Of a stretch of 64,000 bases of DNA, positions 1 to 8,761 are shown in pieces. Location of the stretch: NCBI RefSeq assembly GCF_000971975.1, contig NZ_LAQO01000003.1, positions 322,024-386,023 on the forward strand. Reading direction: 5' to 3'. This stretch comes from Paenibacillus algorifonticola (lineage in GTDB: Bacteria; Bacillota; Bacilli; Paenibacillales; Paenibacillaceae). Position 1 is the first letter of the stretch; every line of letters starts with the position of its first letter. The notes under the pieces are model-generated. The model saw nothing but the letters and a program-made list of their open reading frames with translations. It ran no database searches and was not told where the DNA came from. The position numbers and the translations under genes were made by a program.

Positions 1-776
1 CATAAATCTTTGCGTTTATAATGTGCCAGCTCATGTAGAAGAACATGTCTCAATTGCCGGGAATCTGCGATGACAACAATATCTTCCGGCAAATAAATTC
101 TAGGCTTTAACATTCCGTAGATCCATGGGCTCTGAAAACCGCTTATCTCATAAACCGGAATGTTTGGTTTAATACCCAGTTGTTCACTGCACGCTTTAAG
201 AACAGAAAGTACCTCTTCATTGTTGATCCGGCGGGCGAATCGGAGTTGTTTTCTGAATCTTAGTGTCACAACCAGGTAATAAATACCGAGGAATACTAAT
301 CCTCCAAGCCATATCAATAAGCCGATTTTAAGTATACTGGACCCACCCCGATTTTCCTCGCCGCTGTGAGAGAGAGGAGTTGCTGTTACCAAATCAGAAT
401 CCTCAAGCCGGGATGCCGATAAATCGGAAGGCAGAGTTTCTTCTGCGCGTTGTTGTAAGGCTGCCTTCGTTTCGTCGCCGGATTCGAAAGTGTCCTCTCT
501 TTGCTTCACGGATCCGGAATTGTCAGCAGGATGGCTTTGATCGGTTGTCCATTTATCTGCTATCGCTTGCGGCACCAGATTAAACAAACTGATAGAACTC
601 GACGGACCAACAGGTACAAGCAGTTTAATTAATACAAGGAACCACAAGACATGAATGAATCTAGGTGTAAGCCGCAGATGGAACAACTTCCGAATGAAGA
701 GGTGCAGCTAGATGATTGCCGTCGACGCCAACGATGCATTCAAAATAAGGGTGAACATCGTCTTCATGAATATCAT
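1..776 (-). pseudogene. blaR1: BlaR1/MecR1-like M56 sensor peptidase, interrupted by an amber codon and cut by the window edge
   Basis: Reading the minus strand from an ATG at 776 that overlaps the blaI stop (ATGA) gives 258 codons running off the left edge. The frame begins MIFMKTMFTLILNASLAS, a first transmembrane helix typical of BlaR1, continues through a second helix (LWFLVLIKLLVP), a low-complexity linker, a third helix near codon 120, and reaches the zinc motif HELAH followed by YKRKDL at the very edge. Codon 23 (708-710) is TAG in frame; TTG (Leu) would restore the frame by one base. No ATG follows in frame until deep in the protein, so the product would lose its first helix or not be made. 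BlaR1 normally senses beta-lactams and triggers cleavage of BlaI. The identity is secure; whether the stop is a real mutation or a sequencing error is open. Confidence 0.8.
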
Positions 777-1159
777 GAGTTCTTCTTCTTTTCCAGCAGT
801 TGTTGAAGCTCCTCGATATCTTTCTCGGATAGAGTCTCTTCCTCAAGAAATTTCGTACAAAGCATGCCTACAGCCCCGTTATAAACTCTGTCTAGAAAGG
901 ATCGGTTCTCGGCTTTTAAGTATTCTTCATGTGAAACCAACGAATAATAGAGATAATTTCTGCCGGCCTTTTCAAAACGGATCGCATTCTTCTTGTGCAG
1001 GCGGTTAAGGAAGGTTTTGATCGTCTGATCCGTCCAGCTCATCTGATCCGACAACTTCGAAATGATATCATAAGCAGACAAAGGTTCCTTCTGCCATAGA
1101 AGCTTCATTACTTGGCTTTCGGCTTCGGTTATGTGGGGAGAGTTGCTCATCTTCTTCAC
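773..1159 (-). CDS. blaI: BlaI/MecI/CopY-family transcriptional repressor
   Basis: 128-residue winged-helix repressor, the usual size for BlaI. The N-terminal half carries the helix-turn-helix (TEAESQVMKLLWQKEPLSAY, then MSWTDQTIKTFLNRL), and the C-terminal half is the dimerisation and protease-cleavage region. The stop overlaps the start of the blaR1-like gene by ATGA, so the two are translationally coupled. A tandem palindrome lies directly upstream and is the likely autoregulatory operator. Because the downstream sensor is interrupted, the repressor may now be uncoupled from its inducing signal. The true target may be this operon alone or also an unseen gene; no beta-lactamase gene lies in the window. 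Confidence 0.88.
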   Translation of the reverse strand: MKKMSNSPHITEAESQVMKLLWQKEPLSAYDIISKLSDQMSWTDQTIKTFLNRLHKKNAIRFEKAGRNYLYYSLVSHEEYLKAENRSFLDRVYNGAVGMLCTKFLEEETLSEKDIEELQQLLEKKKNS

Positions 1160-1172
1160 CTTTTTTATATGA

Positions 1173-1220
1173 TTTGTTTACAAGCGTAAACGTTATTTAT
1201 AGTTTATGCTTGTAAACAAA
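1173..1220. promoter_or_regulatory. Tandem palindromic operator upstream of blaI
   Basis: Two arms, 1173-1191 and 1202-1220, are inverted copies of each other (18 of 19 positions) around a 10-bp spacer. Each arm is itself a near palindrome of the form GTTTAC-N4-GTAAAC (1176-1191, perfect; 1202-1217, one mismatch). This gives two dimer sites about 26 bp apart, fitting BlaI-family repressors that bind paired TACA/TGTA-type dyads. It lies 14 bp upstream of the blaI start codon. Confidence 0.75.
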
Positions 1221-1343
1221 GTAAGTCAAGCGGAAAAGTCCCCAGCAGTGAAGAGTATGGTTACGACTATCAGTAGTTAACAGAGTGATTACTTTTACGC
1301 TAACGAAGAACGTTAGTTGAACTTTGCTCAGCTACGATTTACT

Positions 1344-1388
1344 AAAAGCGAGCCCCCCCTTGTAGAGTAAGGGAGGGCTCGCTTTTTT
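1344..1388 (-). terminator. Bidirectional rho-independent terminator after doxX
   Basis: The stem AGCGAGCC/GGCTCGCT, extended by C- and G-rich arms, is flanked by an A-run on the left and six T on the right. It lies 14 bp past the doxX stop. A separate small palindrome (CTAACG-N5-CGTTAG) is at 1300-1316. Confidence 0.8.
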
Positions 1389-1402
1389 ATGTAACGAATT
1401 GC

Positions 1403-1912
1403 TTAGCGTACGTTTTCCGCGTTTTGTTGTCGGTACCCCAAGTAGGGCAAGATGAAATAATCCAGCCCGAACTTGCCCGCATTGGCTCCTCCGATTAGAA
1501 TAATGCCGCCCAGCAGCACCATCCAAGGATTGGTGGATATAGACCCTGCAAATAAAAACATGAAATTCATGAGCAATCCGAACAATACGGCCGTCGTGGT
1601 GAATGCACCTACAATTAGGCCCAGGCCCACAAGAAATTCACCAATGGGAATAATGAGATTAAATAGGCCTGCGTTGGGCAAGGCGAAATTCTCCAAAAAC
1701 CCCGTGTACATAGGATAAACAAGCTGGCCTGTCGCTTTATCCATGATCGGATTTTCGACGGCATTCGCCATGAAGCCTGCCGAGCTAAAACCTTCTCCAG
1801 TCAGCTTGCCCCAGCCAGCCGAAAGCCACTTCACCCCAATATACAAGCGAAGAAATACGAAAATCCCCGCCGCAATCCGGCTCTCCTTCATCCATGTTAG
1901 TACCATCATCAT
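1403..1912 (-). CDS. DoxX-family integral membrane protein
   Basis: About 169 residues with four hydrophobic helices and the DoxX-like layout: an N-terminal helix with RLYIGVKWLSAGWGK, a polar loop, then three glycine-rich helices (LIIPIGEFLVGLGLIVGAF, FGLLMNFMFLFAGS, and the final segment). DoxX proteins are small membrane proteins linked to thiosulfate:quinone oxidation or oxidative-stress complexes; the role here cannot be fixed. The open frame extends to an ATG at 1918, but that codon touches the Shine-Dalgarno GAAAGG. The ATG at 1912 sits 6 bp from it and is preferred. Monocistronic, with its own terminator. Confidence 0.8.
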   Translation of the reverse strand: MMMVLTWMKESRIAAGIFVFLRLYIGVKWLSAGWGKLTGEGFSSAGFMANAVENPIMDKATGQLVYPMYTGFLENFALPNAGLFNLIIPIGEFLVGLGLIVGAFTTTAVLFGLLMNFMFLFAGSISTNPWMVLLGGIILIGGANAGKFGLDYFILPYLGYRQQNAENVR

Positions 1913-2074
1913 TAACATCCTTTCGTCTAATTTTGTCGAATATTTTCATTATATAGGAAATTATGAATAATGTACGTAATTTTATTAAAAATTAAACAAA
2001 TTGAATTTTATTGATTTTTAATACAATTTGAGGATATTACTTTTAGTTACCGTAATTTTAATTATGTAAACTTA

Positions 2075-2131
2075 ATGGTGTAGAAAACCGCAAGCTATAA
2101 GCGGCTCATTTTCAACCGACATCCACACCAT
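2075..2131. repeat. Nested inverted repeat in an intergenic region
   Basis: Outer arms ATGGTGT (2075-2081) and ACACCAT (2125-2131) enclose inner arms CCGC (2088-2091) and GCGG (2101-2104). It stands just outside the recombinase terminator in a very AT-rich spacer. No function is recognised; it could be a decayed mobile-element end. Confidence 0.35.
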
Positions 2132-2160
2132 AAAAAACGCTGCATCAAAGATGCAACGCT
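2132..2160 (-). terminator. Rho-independent terminator of the recombinase gene
   Basis: On the minus strand, AGCGTTGCAT and ATGCAGCGT pair around a 5-base loop and are followed by six T. It lies 26 bp past the stop at 2186. Confidence 0.8.
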
Positions 2161-2185
2161 TCCCTTCTTGTGCTATACCAGACGA

Positions 2186-3115
2186 CTAAGCTTTTCTGCT
2201 GCCAATCTTCATTTTACCCGCAATATTATTCATCGCATTTTGCAGTTGTTTGTTGTCTATATGCGTATAAATTTGCGTCGTCGCTATACTCGCGTGGCCC
2301 ATAAGCTCCTGCAGCGTACGAATATCCGTACCGCTGCGAATTTGCAGCGTGGCAAAGGAATGCCGCAGCTTATGGCTGGAAATTTTTTTGCCCTCAAGCT
2401 CTGGCAGTCTTTCCTTCAACAGCTCAATCGTCTCATCCGCAACGGTCTGAATCATGCGAATGGATAGTCGTCTGCCGAATTGCGAGACGAACATCGCCTG
2501 CTCCTTCAATTGTCCCGGCGCCTTTCGCGCCTCCAGCGCTCGGCGAAGCACCTCCTGAAGCGGTGCTGGCAGCGGAACAACCCGCCATTTCCGTCCTTTT
2601 CCGAGAATATGAAGCGAACCATCGGAGTGAAAATGCTGCAAGTTCAGACGATGGACCTCGCCTACCCGCAGTCCCGCATAACACATGAGCAGCATAATCG
2701 CTAAATTTCGCTCATAATATTTTCCGCCGACCGCAGAAACAAGCTGCTCCAGCTCATCCTCCTCTAAGTAGACAGGGATGCGCCCTTTCTCCTGCTTCGA
2801 CTTAGCAATAAGTGCAGCCGGATTAACGCTGAGAGCCTCTAGCTCGATCAGCGCTTTATAAAATGAGCGCAAGGAAGAAAGCTTGCGATTGCGCGCTTCA
2901 TCCCCTGCCCCTTTTTCACGACAAGCCGACATAAATCGCACCATATCCAATTTTCCAACCTGATCCAGTGCTTTCGGATGTACCATATGTAAAAAATGCT
3001 GGGTGTCACTCAAATAGGCCCGCTGCGTCGCTGCCGTCATCCCTTTGTTTTTCATCCAGATGGAGAACAGCTCTAGCTCCTGCGTATACGTATCGATAAT
3101 TTCATGCTGCCACAT
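2186..3115 (-). CDS. XerC/XerD-like tyrosine recombinase
   Basis: 309 residues, the usual size for Xer recombinases. The N-terminal SAM-like DNA-binding domain covers about 1-105 and the catalytic domain about 115-300. The full active-site set is visible: Arg150 in YAGLRVGE, Lys173 in GKGRKWR, His248 and Arg251 in SHKLRHSF, His274 in LMGHAS, and Tyr283 in QIYTH. It is therefore likely to be active in site-specific recombination, for example chromosome dimer resolution or mobile-element integration. The Shine-Dalgarno GGAGG lies 11 bp before the ATG. It is not next to the usual codV/hslVU cluster, and a XerS-like protein is also encoded in this window, so the specific partner and site are unknown. 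Confidence 0.85.
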   Translation of the reverse strand: MWQHEIIDTYTQELELFSIWMKNKGMTAATQRAYLSDTQHFLHMVHPKALDQVGKLDMVRFMSACREKGAGDEARNRKLSSLRSFYKALIELEALSVNPAALIAKSKQEKGRIPVYLEEDELEQLVSAVGGKYYERNLAIMLLMCYAGLRVGEVHRLNLQHFHSDGSLHILGKGRKWRVVPLPAPLQEVLRRALEARKAPGQLKEQAMFVSQFGRRLSIRMIQTVADETIELLKERLPELEGKKISSHKLRHSFATLQIRSGTDIRTLQELMGHASIATTQIYTHIDNKQLQNAMNNIAGKMKIGSRKA

Positions 3116-3211
3116 GCTGCTTGCTACCTCCAGCTCCTCAAATCCAAACTTTTAAAGCTTAAATTTGATATATTCCTTATCATAGCTGATAAATATAATG
3201 CCCGTAAAGTG

Positions 3212-3247
3212 AAACTGCGTGAAATATGTATTTCACGCAGTTTTTTT
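3212..3247 (+). terminator. 15-bp perfect hairpin with a plus-strand T-tract
   Basis: AAACTGCGTGAAATA and its exact complement pair across a 2-base loop and are followed by T7 on the plus strand. Both neighbours are on the minus strand, so it either ends the ger operon on the minus strand (a weaker U-rich tail) or blocks plus-strand antisense transcription. Confidence 0.65.
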
Positions 3248-3285
3248 AGCGATTAAATAGGCCCAAAATGCTGCTTTATCCGGTA

Positions 3286-4497
3286 CTAACGCGTAATTTT
3301 AGCCCCATATTCGGTAATTTCCATATCGATACTCACCGTAATCGGAATTTCAGGAAACATCTCTTCCCAGCGGTCTTTTATCTTCTCCCACTTGCGAGGA
3401 TGCTGAATACTGAGCTGCTTGCCGAAGCCAAGCACATCTGTTCCATATTGCTTCTGAAGCTTTTTCAATGCCAAATTGGTTAGTCTCCGCACTTCTTTCT
3501 GACTGCCTGCCTCCGCCTGTTTTTTGAAAGCAGGATCAATCGGTTCATTATTATTCAACCATTCTTCGGTCAGCCTTCCCTTCGACTTAATACTGACATG
3601 GAAGGAAATTTCATCCCCTGCTACTTTGGCGTCAATTTTGCTTTTCATGCTTTTGACCTCATAGACAATCGGCTGGTGGTTGTCCTCATGATAGCTTTTG
3701 ACCAAGCCGCCTTGTCCTTTCCCTGTCAGCCATACGCAGCCAATCGTTTCTTCTTCGGTCAATAACCCTTGCAGTTTTTGCGTTTTGCCTTTAATAACGG
3801 CCCCGCCGGAAAATTTGACCTCGCCTTCTGCGGAAATGACATTTTGCAGCAAATAGCTTTGCTTGCCATATATTTTCCCCTCCAACTTTGATAATGTCAT
3901 CGGCTCCAAAATTTTCAAGGACCGGTAGCGATTGTCCACAAGTCCTGTAAGCCGAAAGGACGGAATAATCGAATTGTCTTTCGCTACCATTGTGCCGCGC
4001 GCACTCCCTTTGCTAATCAGAACGAGGCAACTTGGCCGAATTTCATTGTCACGCAGGAAAAAATCGAGCAGCTCATTCATGCTGTATTTTCGGGAAAGCT
4101 TCTCATTAATGACAATGACCTTCAAATGATGGCCAATGACTGGACGTTCCATTCGCGCCGAAAACTCACGAATGAGCTGAAACATGGAATCTCCGGTTTC
4201 GGAAATATTAAAATAAGGCTTCTCTGAGACTGGAGCCTGTCCGCCGCCATGCTGGCTTTCAGATTGCACATTAATAATCTGCAGGGTATAGGTTAGAAGC
4301 TTGCGCTTGCGGTAGTCGTCTCCTTCTTTACGAAATGTTTTTTCCAGTTTCGTTTCACTTGCTGGATCCAGGCCCATGCCGACATAGATGCTTTGATCCT
4401 CGATCTCATCCTTGCTCCAGCAGCCCGTTTGCAGGGGCAGTGCTAGCGCACATATAGCGATAAGGAGCGAGCGCTTGGCTTTATGTCTGATTCGCAT
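3286..4497 (-). CDS. Ger(x)C-family spore germination lipoprotein (germinant receptor C subunit)
   Basis: 403 residues. It has an N-terminal lipoprotein signal with lipobox LQTGC, so Cys26 would be lipidated and the protein anchored on the outer face of the spore inner membrane. The mature protein has the GerBC/GerKC layout, including IEDQSIYVGMGLD near the start and a C-terminal domain ending TVSIDMEITEYG. C subunits form part of the A-B-C receptor that senses nutrient germinants. Its start lies inside the upstream permease gene (17-bp overlap), with GGAGG 10 bp before the ATG. Last gene of the first ger operon. The germinant cannot be predicted. Confidence 0.9.
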   Translation of the reverse strand: MRIRHKAKRSLLIAICALALPLQTGCWSKDEIEDQSIYVGMGLDPASETKLEKTFRKEGDDYRKRKLLTYTLQIINVQSESQHGGGQAPVSEKPYFNISETGDSMFQLIREFSARMERPVIGHHLKVIVINEKLSRKYSMNELLDFFLRDNEIRPSCLVLISKGSARGTMVAKDNSIIPSFRLTGLVDNRYRSLKILEPMTLSKLEGKIYGKQSYLLQNVISAEGEVKFSGGAVIKGKTQKLQGLLTEEETIGCVWLTGKGQGGLVKSYHEDNHQPIVYEVKSMKSKIDAKVAGDEISFHVSIKSKGRLTEEWLNNNEPIDPAFKKQAEAGSQKEVRRLTNLALKKLQKQYGTDVLGFGKQLSIQHPRKWEKIKDRWEEMFPEIPITVSIDMEITEYGAKITR

Positions 4498-5605
4498 GCT
4501 TGCTCGACCTCCATTTCGTCACAATCAATAAAACAATCGGAATGACCCCAAACAAATACAGCGCTACTTTCCCAATCCAGTCTCCCAGTGTAAACACGTC
4601 ATCTAATTTTCTCGGAACAGCAACGAAAATGTATACGAATGGAAGCAGCCCATAAAGGCAGGTTTTCATTTTGCGCTTGTACAGCTGGGAAATGCCCAAT
4701 GCTGAAAAATAAAAGGCGGTTGTGAAGCTGGAGAAAATTTGCATAATCCAAATAATCAACAGCAGAAATTCGAATCTTTCAAAAATCAAGCCAGACAATT
4801 CGAAGCTTCTGGCCATATCAAGTGTAGGCCAGTTTTTCGTTAAGGTTCCATCAACGGACAATGCGCCAATGACCATAAAAACGGTCACGATATAAATGAC
4901 GAGCGGAATGGCTATTCCTGCGGTCACTGCTTTAATATTTTTATTAGGATTTTTCATATAGGCTGTCAATAGGATAATGACTTCAAAGCCTGTAAAGGCG
5001 AGCGAGGTCGTCTGAACCCCTTTTAGAACGGGCCAGATGCCTTGCCCCAATAGAGGACGCAAATTATCTAGATCAAATATAGTAAACCCCATTAACGTTA
5101 CCAGTAAATAGATGAAAATAGTCAGTGGTAAAATCAGTTCAAACAGGCGGGCAATAGCGCCAAGTCCACCTAGCATCAAATACAGCCCCACCCACAAAAA
5201 TACGGAAGTGATCGCCCATTGCGGTGTTCCCTCTAATAATATAAAGCCGGAAACCTCGAATAAAGAGCGCACTTGAAAAGCTGCAGTCGCTGCAAAATAT
5301 AAAATCATGACTGGACCTAGCAAATGTCCCAGCCACGAGCCTACAATTTTTCGACTATATTCATAAAAGGTCTGACCTGGATAAGCTTGCGATAAGAGCG
5401 CCATAATGACCCCCGCCACAATTGCTACAAGCCCGCCCAATAAGACCGATATCCAAGCGTCCGGAGTGCCCACCTTTTCCGCTGATACCCGGGGGAGCGA
5501 TAAAATGCCGGAACCTAGCATGAAGTTAGAAATGATAACCGCGACCTGGATGGTCGTGAGTTTTTCTTGGGGAAGGCCGCCTTTGGCCTGTTGGGTCCCG
5601 CTCAT
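4481..5605 (-). CDS. GerAB/GerKB-type spore germination permease (receptor B subunit)
   Basis: 374 residues with about ten transmembrane helices of the amino acid-polyamine-organocation fold. Family landmarks include VIISNFMLGSGILSLPR near the N-terminus and the unwound first helix that shapes the germinant-binding pocket. B subunits are the ligand-sensing membrane component of GerA-type receptors. The gene starts 4 bp after the upstream A-subunit stop, with AAAGGTGAGG as ribosome-binding site, and overlaps the C-subunit gene, so the operon is tightly coupled. Confidence 0.9.
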   Translation of the reverse strand: MSGTQQAKGGLPQEKLTTIQVAVIISNFMLGSGILSLPRVSAEKVGTPDAWISVLLGGLVAIVAGVIMALLSQAYPGQTFYEYSRKIVGSWLGHLLGPVMILYFAATAAFQVRSLFEVSGFILLEGTPQWAITSVFLWVGLYLMLGGLGAIARLFELILPLTIFIYLLVTLMGFTIFDLDNLRPLLGQGIWPVLKGVQTTSLAFTGFEVIILLTAYMKNPNKNIKAVTAGIAIPLVIYIVTVFMVIGALSVDGTLTKNWPTLDMARSFELSGLIFERFEFLLLIIWIMQIFSSFTTAFYFSALGISQLYKRKMKTCLYGLLPFVYIFVAVPRKLDDVFTLGDWIGKVALYLFGVIPIVLLIVTKWRSSKHANQT

Positions 5606-5609
5606 TGCC

Positions 5610-7064
5610 TCACCTTTTTCTAGTAGAATCCTGCGGATAAAGCAGCTTTGGCCTCCGTTTCATCATCCGCAGCGGCGCGCGCATAAGGAAATCCTTCCAC
5701 TCCCCTAATCGGTATGGAGCAGCCGGGCTGGCATAAGGGACGCCAAAGCTTTGCAGCCTCGAAATATGCGCACCAAGCAGCAGGGCATACAAGACAACGC
5801 CATACATGCCGAAGGCAGCTGCACAAAACATCGCTGGAAAGCGCAGCATCCGCAAAGAAATTCCAGCACTATACTGCGGTATCGAAAACGAGCAGATCGA
5901 GGTCAGTGCCACGACGATGACGAGAATCGGGCTGACGATTCCCGCCTGAACAGCAGCTTCCCCAATGATGAGGCCGCCTACGATTCCCATCGCCGGACCA
6001 ATCGGTTTCGGCAGACGGAGGCCCGCTTCCCGCAAAATTTCAATGGCAATTTCCATGATCAATGCTTCAAGCAGGGATGAGAAAGGCACGCCAACTCTCG
6101 TAGCAATGATGGAAATGACCAATTTAGTTGGAATTAAGCCAGGGTGAAAGGAGATAAAGGAAATATAAGTAGCCGGAACAAACAACGCCATGATTGCGGC
6201 GAAAAAGCGCATAATCCTTAGCAGCGTTCCTGCCAGCCAGCGCTCATAATAATCCTCTGGCGACTGCAGCAGCATGCTGAAGGTTACAGGTGCGATTAGA
6301 GCAAATGGCGTACCGTCAAGCAAAATCGCTACCTTCCCCTCCATTAGTGCCGCTGTCACTCTATCTGGCCTCTCTGTGTTTTGAATTTGCGGAAATGGGC
6401 TTAAATAATTATCTTCAATTAGCTGCTCGATATAGCCCGACTCCAGCGCGTTATCGATACGGATTTTTGCTACCCGCCGGTGTACCTCTTCCACTAGAGC
6501 GGGATTCGCGATTCCTTTCATATAAGCGATATACAGATCCTTCTTTGCCCGTTCGCCCACTTGGAGCTTGAGCAAGCACAAGTCTTTATTTTCACCCTGT
6601 TTGCGCAGTAAGGCGATATTGTCGGAAATATTTTCATTGAATCCGGCCCTTGGCCCGCGAACCAATGCTTCCGAAATAGGCTCTTCAATACTGCGGCTTT
6701 TGCCCGCCAGCGCGTGGATTAATGTGATTTCATTAATCCCATCAACCATTAAGGCCGTAAATCCTGTAAGCACTTTGGAAAGCATCTCTTCCTGCGTTTC
6801 CACTTCAATAATTTCGCTTGTTGATAACAGCGTGTTTTGAATGAGCTCCTTCGAAATCGGCCGTTGGTCAAACGAATAGGACATTAATGCTTTTAATACA
6901 TGAAAATCAATTTGCTCCCTGTCCGTCAGTCCATCACAATACATAATTGCCGCTTTGACTGCTGTCTGCCCCAGTTCAAATTTCCGTATGTTGACATCCC
7001 CATATTCCTTTATCTGCTCTCTTATGGCCTCTATACGGCTTTCAATGCTGTTTTCCCTATTCAT
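5610..7064 (-). CDS. GerAA/GerKA-type spore germination protein (receptor A subunit)
   Basis: 484 residues. A soluble N-terminal domain covers about 1-270, followed by a membrane domain with about five to six helices. Recognisable family segments are [20 protein letters not shown] (about 130-150) and [19 protein letters not shown] in the membrane part. A subunits of GerA-type receptors have been proposed to form nutrient-gated ion channels. The Shine-Dalgarno AAAGGA lies inside the end of the preceding microprotein gene, whose stop is 3 bp upstream of this ATG, which points to translational coupling. The C-terminus is a basic tail. The operon order here is microprotein-A-B-C. Confidence 0.92.
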   Translation of the reverse strand: MNRENSIESRIEAIREQIKEYGDVNIRKFELGQTAVKAAIMYCDGLTDREQIDFHVLKALMSYSFDQRPISKELIQNTLLSTSEIIEVETQEEMLSKVLTGFTALMVDGINEITLIHALAGKSRSIEEPISEALVRGPRAGFNENISDNIALLRKQGENKDLCLLKLQVGERAKKDLYIAYMKGIANPALVEEVHRRVAKIRIDNALESGYIEQLIEDNYLSPFPQIQNTERPDRVTAALMEGKVAILLDGTPFALIAPVTFSMLLQSPEDYYERWLAGTLLRIMRFFAAIMALFVPATYISFISFHPGLIPTKLVISIIATRVGVPFSSLLEALIMEIAIEILREAGLRLPKPIGPAMGIVGGLIIGEAAVQAGIVSPILVIVVALTSICSFSIPQYSAGISLRMLRFPAMFCAAAFGMYGVVLYALLLGAHISRLQSFGVPYASPAAPYRLGEWKDFLMRAPLRMMKRRPKLLYPQDSTRKR

Positions 7065-7067
7065 GAC

Positions 7068-7187
7068 TCAATTCCTTTCCGACTCAGCCCATGTGAATAA
7101 GGCGGATAGTATGACCGGAACGATAAGCACGGCCAGCGCCTGAAGGAACACGGGGTATTCTGGTATATAGGCTAGAAATGCCTTCAT
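7068..7187 (-). CDS. 39-residue membrane microprotein heading the ger operon
   Basis: A 39-codon frame below the usual length cut-off. It starts MKAFLAYIPEYP, has one transmembrane helix (VFLQALAVLIVPVILSALFTW), and ends AESERN. It has a ribosome-binding site (AAAGGA, 10 bp upstream) and its stop lies 3 bp before the gerA-type start, so it carries the Shine-Dalgarno of the next gene. Some germinant receptor operons encode small membrane D subunits that tune the receptor; those I know of usually have two helices, and this has one. I do not recognise it as a named family. The spacing, coding-like sequence and position make a real gene likely. Confidence 0.7.
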   Translation of the reverse strand: MKAFLAYIPEYPVFLQALAVLIVPVILSALFTWAESERN

Positions 7188-7274
7188 TGCACCGCCATCC
7201 TTTTGTATTGCCCTTGATTGAATAAAGTGTATGTTTTCCTGATTTCCCTGTTTTTAACCACTAACTGTGAAAAT

Positions 7275-7377
7275 CAAGGTGAAATGGCTGGCGCCGTCCT
7301 TTGGCTGCGCGGCGCGTTTCAGTCCGAGAAATAGAAGAACAAGTATGGTAAAGCATATACTTTCTTATATTTCAAAA
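7275..7377 (+). repeat. Dispersed repeat, copy 1 (about 103 bp)
   Basis: Strongly similar to 16597-16700 in the same orientation, including a near-identical core GTTTCAGTCCGAGAAATAGA. It folds as GAAAT...GTTTC around GCGCCG...CGGCGC. The other copy keeps the stem through a C:G to T:A change. It lies about 90 bp upstream of the first ger operon. Confidence 0.75.
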
Positions 7378-7432
7378 AAAAGGTACCCACAGTCCGATCA
7401 CTTTTTTCAAAGTGTCCTGACTATAGGTACCT
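7373..7432 (-). terminator. Long-stem rho-independent terminator after the exporter gene
   Basis: On the minus strand, AGGTACC...GGTACCT encloses further paired blocks (AGTC/GGACT, CACTTT/AAAGTG) and ends in T8. It lies about 60 bp past the stop at 7491. The T-run abuts the end of the dispersed repeat, so the repeat may start at or include it. Confidence 0.85.
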
Positions 7433-7490
7433 CATTAATAAGGCTAGCTTTATTTTTTGCTTGCTAATCTAGCTTCCCTTGTACGTCAGC

Positions 7491-8702
7491 TTATTTTCCT
7501 GAAGCACGCTGCTTAGAGCGAACAAGGCCGAAATAAGCAACCATTCCGAGCATGCTGGCGGTGAAAATAATAACGCCCATCGGCACAGCCGTTTCCTCTC
7601 CGGCAATGCCGACGAGTGGAGCCGCTACAGCGCCAAGCACAAACGGCAGCAGGCCAAGCAAGGCCGATGCACTGCCAGCAATATGAGCCTGATTTTCCAT
7701 AGCAAGCGAAAACGAAGCAGTAGCTGTAATACCGATCGAGCATACAAAGAAAAATAAAGGAACGACGAGCGACCACAGCGGCCCCTCCACAAGCACTGCA
7801 ATCAGCAACGAAACGCTCGATGCCCCAGAGAGCAGCAGCCCGAGCAGCAAAAACTGCTGCTCCGACCATTTGTGGCTGAGCCGTCCGACGATCTGCGAGC
7901 CCAAAATAAGGCTGAGGCCATTGGTGCCGAACAAAAAGGCAAATACTTGCGGCGAGGTGCCATAAATATGCTGATAAATAAATGGTGTGCCTGAGACATA
8001 AGCGAAAATGCCGCCGATCATCAGTCCTTGCGTCAACGCATAACCTGTGAACTCGCGATCCTTAAGCAGCTGCCCGAAATTGCGCAGCAGCTCGCCGAAA
8101 TTACTCGAAATTCGCTTTTCACGCGGCAGTGTTTCCTCCAGCTGCCACGTTGCAATGAGCGCCAATGCAAGGCCAATCGCCCCGAGTACGATAAACACGC
8201 CGATCCAAGTCGTAAAGGAAATAATTCCGCTTCCGGCAACAGGTGCCAGCAAAGGCATAACATTGTTCACAAGCATGATAAGTGCAAAATATTTGGTCAG
8301 CTCATGTCCACTATACAGATCACGGACAATGGCCCTTGAAATAACAATGCCCGATGAAGCAGCAAAGCCTTGTATAAAACGGGCGACGATAAACAAAGTA
8401 ATATTCGGTGCCAGCGCACAGGCTAGCGAAGCTATTAAATAAACGACCAAGGACAGCAGCAGCGGCTTGCGCCTGCCATGAACGTCACTCATCGGTCCCA
8501 TGACCAGCTGTCCGAGGCCAAGGCCGACTAAACAAGCGGTCAAGCTCAACTGCACGAGTGAAGCCTTCGTACCGAAATCCTCGGCTATTTGCGGAAACGA
8601 TGGCAAATACATATCAATCGTCAGCGGGCCCAAAGCCGAGAAAGAACCGAGCAGCAAGGCGAGCCTGAGCCGATTATGGTTCTGTTTCATATTCATATTC
8701 AT
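7491..8702 (-). CDS. Bcr/CflA-family MFS drug exporter
   Basis: 403 residues with twelve predicted transmembrane helices. Family marks include GPLTIDMYLPSFPQIAEDFG in the first helix-loop (Bcr/CflA consensus), the MFS motif A form GPMSDVHGRRKPLLL, and motif C-like glycines in helix 5. Members are proton antiporters exporting bicyclomycin, chloramphenicol-type compounds or sulfonamides; the substrate here is not predictable. The Shine-Dalgarno GAGGAA is about 11 bp upstream of the first ATG, and an ATG at the third codon is an alternative start. Single gene with a strong terminator. Confidence 0.9.
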   Translation of the reverse strand: MNMNMKQNHNRLRLALLLGSFSALGPLTIDMYLPSFPQIAEDFGTKASLVQLSLTACLVGLGLGQLVMGPMSDVHGRRKPLLLSLVVYLIASLACALAPNITLFIVARFIQGFAASSGIVISRAIVRDLYSGHELTKYFALIMLVNNVMPLLAPVAGSGIISFTTWIGVFIVLGAIGLALALIATWQLEETLPREKRISSNFGELLRNFGQLLKDREFTGYALTQGLMIGGIFAYVSGTPFIYQHIYGTSPQVFAFLFGTNGLSLILGSQIVGRLSHKWSEQQFLLLGLLLSGASSVSLLIAVLVEGPLWSLVVPLFFFVCSIGITATASFSLAMENQAHIAGSASALLGLLPFVLGAVAAPLVGIAGEETAVPMGVIIFTASMLGMVAYFGLVRSKQRASGK

Positions 8703-8761
8703 TTGGAGCTTAATTCCTCTCTGGTGTCGTATGAAAATAAAAATGGTATGGGTTTAAACGA

